A DNA stretch of 64,000 bases, from contig NPFB01000180.1 of NCBI GenBank assembly GCA_014084085.1, positions 18,850 to 82,849 on the forward strand, in the 5' to 3' direction. Position numbers and translations under genes: made by a program. Position 1 is the first letter of the stretch. The number at the start of each line of letters is the position of its first letter. The DNA is from Hondaea fermentalgiana (taxonomy: Eukaryota; Sar; Bigyra; Thraustochytrida; Thraustochytriidae). This document shows positions 56,342-64,000 of this stretch, piece after piece. Under the pieces are notes generated by a model. That model did not search any database, was not told the origin of the DNA, and was given only the letters and a program-made list of their open reading frames with translations.

Positions 56342-59300
56342 TTAGATGTTTTGCAAAATGAGCCAGCGATTGCGACAGGCCACAGCACGTTTGCGAACGG
56401 CGCGCTTGGGATCATCGAGAGCCTTTGACAAGGACTTGGACACCTCCGCGCGAAAGGTGTGAATCTTGTTGTAAGGGAGCTCCGTGAAGGCCATGAGAGT
56501 ATCAATGGCAAGAGCTCGATTCCGCGCGAGAAGACCAGGCTTGTAGACAGAGAGATCCAATAGCAGCGGAATAATGGTCGAGAGCAAAGGTTCGGCCGTT
56601 TGGACATTGTCTTCGATGAGCACGCTAATTGAGGCAAGCGCCGAGGTCTTGACGTCAAGACCAGGGTCCTGCAACGCACGAGTGAGAAAGGAAAGCGTGG
56701 CGTCCTGCAACATTACCGCTCGTGGCACGTGCTCGATCAATTGCACAGCAGCGAGCAAATAAAAGTGATAACGGGGTGAATCTGGGGCAGCGGCCGTCAC
56801 TCTGTCCCGCACAAGCGGAAAGTACTTTGCAAAGAAACGCTGCTGGAAAAAGAGACGCTCGACAGCGAAACTTGCCTTGTTGAGCACGTGCGCATCGGGG
56901 GCAATAATCACCCCAAAGTGCTGCGCAGCCAGGGTAAGCGATTCCGTGCTAGTCTCCGGCACCGTGGACAGAATCTCCAGGACGCCGTCCGAGAGCGAAG
57001 CTGCCAGCGGATGCGCACGCATCACGAGCGCTTTGGTGACGGGCGTGAGCGCCGCCAAATGCTGAACAGATCCCGCCTGTGCGCCCTGGAAGAGACGCTG
57101 AGAGACCTCCGTGACAATTCCATCACGTGCATCGTCAAATTTATTGAGCAACGAAGCAAGGCACTCGCTGGCTGCGCGCGCCGTCTTGGCATCGAGATCC
57201 TTGCGCTGTACTGCAGCCGCCTCCAAGACGGGCACTACGGCCGTGTCGAGGTCTCGTGCGACCTCGGCGCGCACGCCTCCTAGTACAGCAAGAATGGCCG
57301 GCATTGTTGACTCGAGATTGCGAGATGCATCATCGGCGAGGACGAACTTGCTAATCATGTGGCTTGCGAGCTGTGCTTGGACGTCCGCGTCCACGCTACG
57401 CGACACGGTGCCAAGGATCTTGATGCCAGCCGGTACCAGAACCTGGCCTTGCTCGAGGTATGACAAAATCATGGGCACGAGGGCGTCTCCATCAAGCGGA
57501 AGGCAGCACTGGGTCATGCCCTCCTTGTATGACTTGTTGGCCTCAACGATGCCAGAGACTACGCCAAATGTCTCCTCAATAGGTCGATCTTGGGATCGAA
57601 GAAGGCGCGGCAACGCGGCTTCAAAGACCTGTGGGATGGCACACAGCGAGGCCAACGCGTCAACGCGGCCTGCTTGTTCCAGAGCGCTGAGAACGCGTGA
57701 GCAAATGTGCTCGGCGCAACCAGAGCGGTGACTGCCAGTCTCTACAAATGCCTTGAGACAGGTTTCACCAACGTCTTCCTCGTCTTTCTCGCCAGCCTCG
57801 ATGATGAGGTCCGCCCAGGCATCAAGGACCGTAGCGACCTGGTCCTGGCTGAGAAGAGGCGAGGGCGGGCGCATGATGAGCTCGCAGAGGGTTTTAACAG
57901 CAATACGGCGCGACGCCGCCGCCGAGGCACCCTCGCTCGGACCGGTGCCCTCATCTTGATCCATGACGCTCCGCATTCGTTTGAGCTCGTCCATTTCAAG
58001 CGCCAGAATCATTTCGATCTTGTCCGCTTGCATGGGCCGATGTTCCTCTTGATAGGCAACATCGCGATCGATACCGCGAACAATTTGCAGAATGAGATCG
58101 AAGGAAGCCGCGCGCTGCGTTTCGGAAGCATCGGGCCGGACGCACCATTTGCGCAGCACAGGGAGCGCGTTTTCCGCGACGAGGCGAAGTCCAAGCGCGC
58201 TCGACTGGGCGATGCAAGCGAGCAGCTTACCCGAGGCACGGCCTCGCATAGAGTCTACGACCTGGCCCACAGAGGTGACAGCCTCCTCGACAGTGGGGAC
58301 AACGAAGAGTGCCCAAGGCGTCGGGCCATCATCGTTGGTCTTCGCCGAGGCGCCTTCGCCTGCCCCTGGCAGGGACGCGAGGCGAATGTCTTCGAGCTTG
58401 GAGACGGCGGCAGTAATGCAGCGCGTAGTAGCGACCGCCTCGTCCGCGATGCTGGCCTCGTCTGCTTCTACGACGAGACGGACGAGCACGCGTCGTAGAG
58501 AAGGCAAAAATTCGGACACATTAGCGACGCCATAGGCTACGAGGCAGACCTGAAGGGTCTTGAGTGAATCGACCTTGGCTGCCGCGGCGTCAGGGGCTGT
58601 AAGGTTAAGTTTGTCCATCAGCATGCTAATAACGTGTTCAGCCATACCAAAGTGGCACGTAAAAACGGCATGAAGGGCTGCCCAGAGGTCCTCAGCTTTA
58701 ATGTTGAAGGGATCGTTGGCCGGCGGGCGAAAGACAATGGGGAAATACACGCAGGTCACATCAAAGGCGCGCTGCACGGCCTCGAGCTCCGACTGGGGAG
58801 ACGCAAAAAGAAGGGCGTCGTCGCGAAGAAGCGCAGCGACAACGCGAAGAGAAACAAGAAGGCAGCGAGGGTCCTTTTCACCCTCCATGGCCTCGGTAAA
58901 GGCATTGACCACGCGCGATCCCTCGAACTGGGCGCGGAGCGCCGCAGCGAAGCGCTTTTTGTCAACGAGATTTTGTAGAATTTGGTACACGTTGTGCCGG
59001 AGAGACTGGGACAGCGAGGGAACGTGATGAGCAGTGAGAATGGCGCGCACCATTTCGCCGAGCATCTCGTCTGAGGGGAAATTGGACTCGTGCATTTCGA
59101 GGAGCGCTCGCAGCGTGGATAGGCACGGCCCAGAGCTATCAAAGTCCGACGCGTAGCGGTCGACAAGGAAGCGAACGAGAGCGCGCACCATTTTGGCATC
59201 GAGCTTGAGGTCAGGGAGTCGCTGGATGACCTGCGCGAGGAGTTTGGTCCCGCGCATGCGTACGTAGCCGTCCTCGTGCGTCAGATACGGTCTGAGTCCG

Positions 59301-59458
59301 CCGGCGATGAGTTCATTGAGCGTTCCGCCGACGCCTCTGTGCAGCTGGACCAGGATCACGTTCAGCCCCTCTGCCCGGTCGTCGTCGGAGCTCTCCGCGG
59401 CGCAGAACATCTCGAGCGCGCGCGGGAGCGCCGCCTCGCTGAGCATTTCCGTCGTCAT
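56342..59458 (-). CDS. MMS19: MMS19, cytosolic iron-sulfur assembly targeting factor
   Basis: 1038 aa, matching the roughly 1030 aa of animal MMS19. MMS19 is a HEAT-repeat scaffold that, with CIAO1 and CIAO2B, delivers 4Fe-4S clusters to DNA polymerases, primase and helicases such as XPD. Diagnostic N-terminal wording: YLTHEDGYVRMRGTKLLAQVIQRLP and VYFPIVFRPPANDPFNIKAEDLWAALHAVF, followed by KVDSLKTLQVCLVAYGV. The remainder is helical HEAT-like repeats, with the C-terminal ones near FLTRALQDPGLDVKTSALASISVLI and KALDDPKRAVRKRAVACRNRW, as in the conserved C-terminal domain. The ATG at 59458 is unambiguous for length. It is divergent from TRAP-gamma across 656 bases. Confidence 0.93.
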   Translation of the reverse strand: MTTEMLSEAALPRALEMFCAAESSDDDRAEGLNVILVQLHRGVGGTLNELIAGGLRPYLTHEDGYVRMRGTKLLAQVIQRLPDLKLDAKMVRALVRFLVDRYASDFDSSGPCLSTLRALLEMHESNFPSDEMLGEMVRAILTAHHVPSLSQSLRHNVYQILQNLVDKKRFAAALRAQFEGSRVVNAFTEAMEGEKDPRCLLVSLRVVAALLRDDALLFASPQSELEAVQRAFDVTCVYFPIVFRPPANDPFNIKAEDLWAALHAVFTCHFGMAEHVISMLMDKLNLTAPDAAAAKVDSLKTLQVCLVAYGVANVSEFLPSLRRVLVRLVVEADEASIADEAVATTRCITAAVSKLEDIRLASLPGAGEGASAKTNDDGPTPWALFVVPTVEEAVTSVGQVVDSMRGRASGKLLACIAQSSALGLRLVAENALPVLRKWCVRPDASETQRAASFDLILQIVRGIDRDVAYQEEHRPMQADKIEMILALEMDELKRMRSVMDQDEGTGPSEGASAAASRRIAVKTLCELIMRPPSPLLSQDQVATVLDAWADLIIEAGEKDEEDVGETCLKAFVETGSHRSGCAEHICSRVLSALEQAGRVDALASLCAIPQVFEAALPRLLRSQDRPIEETFGVVSGIVEANKSYKEGMTQCCLPLDGDALVPMILSYLEQGQVLVPAGIKILGTVSRSVDADVQAQLASHMISKFVLADDASRNLESTMPAILAVLGGVRAEVARDLDTAVVPVLEAAAVQRKDLDAKTARAASECLASLLNKFDDARDGIVTEVSQRLFQGAQAGSVQHLAALTPVTKALVMRAHPLAASLSDGVLEILSTVPETSTESLTLAAQHFGVIIAPDAHVLNKASFAVERLFFQQRFFAKYFPLVRDRVTAAAPDSPRYHFYLLAAVQLIEHVPRAVMLQDATLSFLTRALQDPGLDVKTSALASISVLIEDNVQTAEPLLSTIIPLLLDLSVYKPGLLARNRALAIDTLMAFTELPYNKIHTFRAEVSKSLSKALDDPKRAVRKRAVACRNRWLILQNI

Positions 59459-60114
59459 GGCTGCCGCGGTCGCCGCCGCCGTCTCTGCCGCCGCCGCCGC
59501 CGCGTCCAGAGCCGCCTGGGTTCCGCGCGCGCGCAGAGACGTCCGTTCTCCGCGCCTCGGCCTCGCTCGCGCGTGAGAGCTCGGGGCCGCGTCGCCGCGT
59601 GCTGTGGCCTTTCGATCGGGATCTGCCTTCGCTGTGCGCGCTGTGATCGATCGATCGATCGATGCGCGTGAGCCAATGAAGAAGAAGCCCGCTAGGAGTG
59701 GGCCTAGGGCCAGCTAGGCCCGGGCCCGAATGACTGATTGATGCGGATGCAAAGAGATAAGGGCGCAGCAGCGAACAGCGAAAGCCGGAGACACGGCGAT
59801 CCATCACCTTGTGAAGACCCGCGAGCGGTGGTTCACTCCGCTCGGTCATCGGTTGTTTCTCGCAAGGCGTTTTCTGCAGGTGCGCGCAGTCTTGGTCGCT
59901 CGAGAGCGCGCGTTCAGGGCAAAGAGCTTTGCATAGCGTTGGCAGAGGTGAGAGCGCACGCTTTCTTCTTGCTCGCTTGTGTGTTTGACAAAGCAACAAG
60001 AAAGTCCGTTGGGCTCGGCCGACCTCACTCAGCCCAGCCCCGCTGCCGACGAGAGCAGAGAGGCAAGAGCGCTGAGCTTGCGCACATCGACAAGAAGCGT
60101 GGCTGCGCGTAAGC
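59459..60114. promoter_or_regulatory. Divergent promoter region MMS19/TRAP-gamma
   Basis: 656 bases. It holds GATC repeated four times (59645-59660) and a paired GGCCTAGGGCC...CTAGGCCCGGGCC palindromic cluster (59701-59727), about 245 bases before the MMS19 start. No gene seen. Confidence 0.45.
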
Positions 60115-60864
60115 ATGGTTCGCGCACGCAAGAGCGAGTCGTGCGGCCTGGACGCGGTGCTGCGCGAGTTCCCGACGCCTCAGAAACGAGGGGCCGGGCC
60201 GGCCGAAGTGGCGACGAGATGGGCTTGCGGTGGGACACTCGCCTGCGTCGCAGTCTCGGCGCCAGCGCACGTGTACGCCTCGGCGCTCTTTGGGGTCAAT
60301 CCAGACAAGGTACGTGAATACGGAGCTTTTCGAGGCGGCATGCAAGACGTCTCAAACCATGTATTCCACCTTTAGAAAGAGTCAAAGAGAAAAAGCAAGG
60401 CTGATAATGATGGAAAACCATGCGCACAGCATATGACCTTGGTAGGCGTGGTCGGGGTTACGTGCGTAATGCTCCTCGTGCGCGCCTACAATTCCTTGGC
60501 AAAGTCGCAAGAAGAATTGCTATTCAACGCACGCAAAGAACGCACGCCCACAAGTTTGCAGGTCATGGGATCCAAGGATCGTACGAGGCCAGAGATCAAC
60601 TTCACAGCGCTTCGCGAACTCTGCGCCGCCGAATCGGCCGCATACGCAGTTTGTACAGTGAACCTTCTATTCATCGTCGGGACAATTGGTCTTGGTTTTG
60701 GCGTCCTTCCTCCTTTGCTAGATCTCCTCATGATTTCACATGCAGTTCCTGGAGTAGAAATCAGCGTTGTCGAGGCTGACGAGATCGCCGCAGCCCAATC
60801 GCAAGGCCTCGCTACCCTGATCATCTCTCTCCTTATGCCTGCCATGTGCTTACAAATGGTATAA
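60115..60864 (+). CDS. SSR3: Translocon-associated protein gamma subunit (TRAP-gamma/SSR3-like), two exons
   Basis: Exon 1 60115-60309, exon 2 60430-60864; 209 aa. TRAP-gamma is a four-helix membrane subunit of the TRAP complex beside the Sec61 channel in the ER, helping insertion of some secretory proteins. Joined in phase 0 at ..GVNPDK/HMTLVGV, the protein has an N-terminal acidic/hydrophobic helix (CGLDAVLREF), helix 1 (LACVAVSAPAHVYASALFG), helix 2 (MTLVGVVGVTCVMLLVRAYN), a charged loop (AKSQEELLFNARKERT), helix 3 (YAVCTVNLLFIVGTIGLGFGVL) and helix 4 (GLATLIISLLMPAMCLQM). This order and the size fit SSR3 (about 185 aa). Similarity is moderate, so the name rests on layout as well as wording. 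Confidence 0.75.
60310..60429 (+). other. Intron (120 nt) of the TRAP-gamma gene
   Basis: Donor AAG/GTACGTGAATAC, acceptor CATGCGCACAG/CATATG. Phase 0. Without splicing, exon 1 ends in an unrelated tail and the second half would start inside helix 2. Confidence 0.85.
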
Positions 60865-61075
60865 GATCGAGACTGATTTGTAACAAATTTTATTTGACGG
60901 TGAATAACAATTTTCAGCTAGGCCTAGGGCCTAGCTGTGAGTTTGTTTATAGGAAGCGCGATGTTACGTACACGCTTGGGCGCTCGCTCGTCATGGGTAA
61001 CTTGCGGCGGGGACACGCGAAGCTCTCTTGAGAGCGGGTCAGCGGCATCGTGCCTCAGAAATAGAAAGTGAGTGC

Positions 61076-63661
61076 TTACTTCCCTTTCTTCTTATCGTGC
61101 CCACCCTTGCCATGCTTGTGATGCTTCCCACTCTTATCTTTACCGTGCTTCTTGCTGCTCTTGTCCTTGCCACCAGCCTTCTTGTCTCTGTGACTCTTGT
61201 CGTTGGATTTTTTATCTTTTCCCTTTGTTTTTCCTTTGCCGTCAACCTCGGACGCCAGGGCCGACTCAAGTTCTGCGGTCCGAGCGAGAAGTTCCTCGAC
61301 CATAATCGCGGACGCGGCGAATTCTTCTTCATACAATACAAGCTTGGCGCGAAGGGCCATCAGCTCCTCCTCGTCATCAGACTTTTGCTGACGAGGAGCA
61401 CTTTGCGGGTCCTGCTTGAAATCACAGCGCTTCTCCACGCCATGCGCCGGATCGTGTCCGAAAAAGGAATTCACGCATCGAAACTCTGTTCCAGGACCGA
61501 CATGACGGAAAACATATTTGCCATTGGTGCCGTATCGCACCAAGCCCGCAACGTTCCGCACGAGACACTCTGAGAATTCACGGCACAGGGGCAGAAAACC
61601 ATCCTGTGAAAACGCAAGATTGGTGGCTTGAAAGTCGCAAGATACCGAATCTTTGAGCCCCTGCAGCGAGGCTCCAAAAAATTCTCCCGTGCAATTGAAT
61701 GAGTCGCCTCCATCGACTTGCTTTGAGATCCAGCGCGCCGAGTTGCCAAAACGCACACGACCTGCGTCAGGTGATGTGCATGCTTCATTCAGATTGCAAA
61801 GATGCGCCCAAGGCTTGCCGCTCCATTTTTCAGGCAACGCTGGGTCGAGAGAGTCAACAAAGCGACATTCATGAGTGCGATGGTCATGTGAAGACATGGC
61901 TTCGGGCAGGTCAGGGTCAATGCCAAAGGTATGCGCCGAGCACGAAAATTGGGTCAAGGACTCGATGCGGCGAACCACAAATCGACCTTGAGAGCCAAAG
62001 AGAAGATAGCCAGCATGGACTGTGGCTGTCGAGGCATAGGCTGCGACCACGGGTGACTTTGCCCAGTCGCTATGCTCGAAGATGATCGTTTCGCCATCAT
62101 TCGCGTACGGAAAGCTGGAGATCCTGCGCACCTTTGGTGCTTCTTCCTTGGGAGTGTTCTCGTCAAAAAAGCAGACAGTGAGAACTTGGAAAAGAAGCGC
62201 AATTACAATGCCAAAGAACATTTGCCCGAGGACGCCCTTTGAGACAGCCTTACATACGCGTTGAAGGAGGCAGTTGAGGCCTCTGCGCTCTCTTGCGGGC
62301 GACAACAAGCGAGCCTGCAATTTCAGAGGCCTCGTGTCTTCGCTTGCAAATCGCTGCGACATAGCACCAAAACAAGCATGCGTGGGGCGCCCGTTGTCGA
62401 CAAAAGGACTGGCAAAAGGACTGGTCAGAAGCTTCACGGGGCGAGCACAGACCTGATCCGTCAAATAAAATCCGACAACTTGCCTTCTTTCGAGGCACAT
62501 GTAGAAATGGCCTGTTTGACCACTTTGGAAGAATTGTAGCTCCGTGGCCTCGCGAACATCGTCGGTTACTGAGACTTCAATCTTACGCGGGGAAAGCTCG
62601 CCAAGGAGAGAAGATTCGGAGTAGTTCTGGGGAGCATCGCTCACAGACAAAATGAGATACCCCGCAGGCCACTTCAGAATTACGCTGCCGGGATCATTGC
62701 TGGGGCCTTGCTCGAACGAGCATGCATTTGTATTAGTGGATGCCGACGACCAGAAAAGTTCATAAGAGTCCTCTGCGGTTCTTTCAAGAGCTAAACAGAG
62801 CCCACAATGCCCCACCAAGCAGTATTCGCTGCTTGAGCAGTTTCGGGAAGGAAACTTGAGCTGGGGACCGAAAGAGGCCACCCGGCTGATGGCATGTCTC
62901 CAACTAATTTGGGCGGTCTTTTTTTCCCACGCTGTGGCTTTGGCGGCTACGACGTTGAGATGCACGGCATGCGAGTCGTCTTCATCTGAACTTTTCGACG
63001 CGGACAAAGCATTCGACGACGACGACGAGGAGGAGGAGGAGGAGGAGGAGCTTGAAGAGACCACGGAGTCTTCGGAGGAGGAAGACGCGGAGCGATCGCG
63101 CGCAGTTTCCGTTCGAGCATTCGAAATTGACCTCTCGACATCAGACTCTGAGCCCGGTTCAGCTCCGGAGAGGGTGTCTTTCTCCGAGGAACGGAGTGAC
63201 TCGCTGTCAGATTCGGCAGCGTTTGCAGCGGCAAGAGCGACCTCCGCGGCTACGTCGTCTGCATCTTCGTGCTCCATTTCACCGCGATCCTCGAGCGCAT
63301 CCTCGGATTCAGTAACGTGCTCGTTCGCACTGATGCTGTTGTCCTTAGAATCGTCAGAGGGAGTGGCTTGGTCTCCTTGCGCGTATTCCACTTGAGGCTG
63401 TACTGCAGGCGCGTTGATGCTCGAGACTCCATCCTCCCTGACTTGGCGGTCGCTCGAGACGCTCTGCTCATCTTTGGGGCTCTCCTTGGCCAAAGTCTCG
63501 GCTTCTTCTTCTTCTTCTTCTTGATTCATGGAATCCACGGAGAAAGTGTCTGATTCTTGGGCGTGCGTGTATGAGGCGACATTCACCACCTCCCATGACG
63601 CATCGACCGCGTCGCCCGCGCTCACGTCAAAGTCTTGCACTTTTTCTCTGGGTTCGCTCAT
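61076..63661 (-). CDS. Single-pass membrane protein with three Cys repeats and Lys/His tail (unknown)
   Basis: 861 aa, no family recognised. The N-terminal 230 residues are acidic and Ser-rich with E6, S-run and SSEED stretches (likely cytosolic, disordered). A globular region (about 260-460) with many Cys (CSSSEYCLVGHCGLCLALE; FYMCLERRQVVGFYL) follows. One transmembrane helix is at about 480-500 (QMFFGIVIALLFQVLTVCFF). After it come three repeats, starting near 552, 636 and 705, of the pattern (V/L)x(F/Y)G..G(R/K)(F/Y)V.R....(F)xC....FG.....C.F: YLLFGSQGRFVVRRI, VRFGNSARWISKQV, LVRYGTNGKYVFRHV. The paired Cys suggest a lumenal or extracellular disulphide module. A coiled-coil (LRAKLVLYEEEF...LARTAELESAL) and a Lys/His/Gly tail (KHGKDKSGKHHKHGKGG) end it. 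No signal peptide is seen, so it is probably a type II protein. Confidence 0.78.
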   Translation of the reverse strand: MSEPREKVQDFDVSAGDAVDASWEVVNVASYTHAQESDTFSVDSMNQEEEEEEAETLAKESPKDEQSVSSDRQVREDGVSSINAPAVQPQVEYAQGDQATPSDDSKDNSISANEHVTESEDALEDRGEMEHEDADDVAAEVALAAANAAESDSESLRSSEKDTLSGAEPGSESDVERSISNARTETARDRSASSSSEDSVVSSSSSSSSSSSSSSSNALSASKSSDEDDSHAVHLNVVAAKATAWEKKTAQISWRHAISRVASFGPQLKFPSRNCSSSEYCLVGHCGLCLALERTAEDSYELFWSSASTNTNACSFEQGPSNDPGSVILKWPAGYLILSVSDAPQNYSESSLLGELSPRKIEVSVTDDVREATELQFFQSGQTGHFYMCLERRQVVGFYLTDQVCARPVKLLTSPFASPFVDNGRPTHACFGAMSQRFASEDTRPLKLQARLLSPARERRGLNCLLQRVCKAVSKGVLGQMFFGIVIALLFQVLTVCFFDENTPKEEAPKVRRISSFPYANDGETIIFEHSDWAKSPVVAAYASTATVHAGYLLFGSQGRFVVRRIESLTQFSCSAHTFGIDPDLPEAMSSHDHRTHECRFVDSLDPALPEKWSGKPWAHLCNLNEACTSPDAGRVRFGNSARWISKQVDGGDSFNCTGEFFGASLQGLKDSVSCDFQATNLAFSQDGFLPLCREFSECLVRNVAGLVRYGTNGKYVFRHVGPGTEFRCVNSFFGHDPAHGVEKRCDFKQDPQSAPRQQKSDDEEELMALRAKLVLYEEEFAASAIMVEELLARTAELESALASEVDGKGKTKGKDKKSNDKSHRDKKAGGKDKSSKKHGKDKSGKHHKHGKGGHDKKKGK

Positions 63662-64000
63662 CGTCTTTCGTCAAGTTGACAGAGAGAGAGGGAAAGAGAG
63701 AGAGAGAACGCGAGGATGGCTGGCGGATCTGACGGTGTGCGCACGCACCGTCGCTGGATCGGAAAAGAAATCGCCAAGGGGCGGAGGCGATCTATCTCCC
63801 TCACGTGACGGTGCCGCGCGGCGCGCGCTCGTCCAGTCGCGCTCCACACGCTTCCCCTTTCCTCTTCACGCAGGCCTTCCCTCCGTTCTCCAGACGCAGC
63901 AGCAGGTTCGCAGGCCTTGGTCTGTCTGTCGATGCGCACGACGCGCCGCACGCCAGGACTGACATTCCTGCACTCGGCGAGTGCTTTTCTCAATCAGCAC
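63662..64000. other. Right-hand window edge, upstream of the Cys-repeat gene
   Basis: 339 bases with a GAGA-rich run (63681-63707) just outside the start codon, then GC-rich sequence. Presumed promoter; no gene is supported before the window ends. Confidence 0.4.

Noticed and set aside
60433..60864. Separate short gene starting at the ATG 60433
   Set aside because: It would begin in the middle of the second membrane helix. Splicing from 60309 to 60430 joins it in phase to exon 1 and gives a TRAP-gamma layout.

Overview
The window looks like nuclear DNA of a compact, GC-rich, intron-poor flagellated protist. A labyrinthulomycete/thraustochytrid stramenopile is my best guess; this is inferred from gene content and style, not proven. 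The genes are eukaryotic: an intraflagellar transport protein, a ferlin, MMS19, FIGNL1, TRAP-gamma, a DH-PH exchange factor and a TMTC mannosyltransferase. Most read through as one exon. Two introns can be placed with confidence, both with a GTACGT donor. Intergenic spacers are 0.1-2.5 kb. They hold many pentanucleotide arrays and a recurring AGGCCT/CCTAGG palindrome. Two runs of exactly 100 N (21740-21839, 41275-41374) are assembly gaps of unknown size.

Layout. 0-20 kb: carotenoid oxygenase (+), TMTC-like O-mannosyltransferase (-), IFT122 (+), mitochondrial-type formate-THF ligase (-), a small two-helix membrane protein (-), an MscS-type channel (+) whose last exon segment is duplicated just downstream, 2.5 kb without a recognisable gene, and a sulfotransferase-like protein (+). 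20-31.4 kb: a lineage-specific locus. It holds one gene of unknown family next to the first gap, then three tandem copies of a segment carrying a minus-strand 'family A' gene, two of them followed by a divergent plus-strand 'family B' gene. B is a pseudogene in copy 1, absent in copy 2 and intact in copy 3. 32-45 kb: RhoGEF (+), a GSI-type glutamine synthetase (-), a secreted subtilase with a TPKP stalk (+), an AT-richer gene-poor stretch with the second gap, a class I methyltransferase (+) and a 2OG-Fe(II) oxygenase (-). 45-64 kb: FIGNL1 (+), a two-exon EF-hand protein with a myristoylation signal (-), a ferlin (-), MMS19 (-), two-exon TRAP-gamma (+), and a single-pass membrane protein with three Cys-containing repeats (-).

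The genes do not form a pathway. They are mainly divergent pairs sharing 0.65-0.95 kb promoters (TMTC/IFT122, membrane protein/MscS, 2OG oxygenase/FIGNL1, MMS19/TRAP-gamma) and convergent pairs with 0.1-0.4 kb between stops. The most novel content is the A/B segmental duplication. Family A proteins have a fast-diverging acidic N-terminus, a beta-rich core, a nuclear-localisation-like motif and a basic tail. This layout suggests an undescribed nuclear regulator family, but nothing here proves DNA binding. Start codons were set at the first ATG supported by family alignment or context; several longer open frames begin at non-ATG codons and were trimmed.
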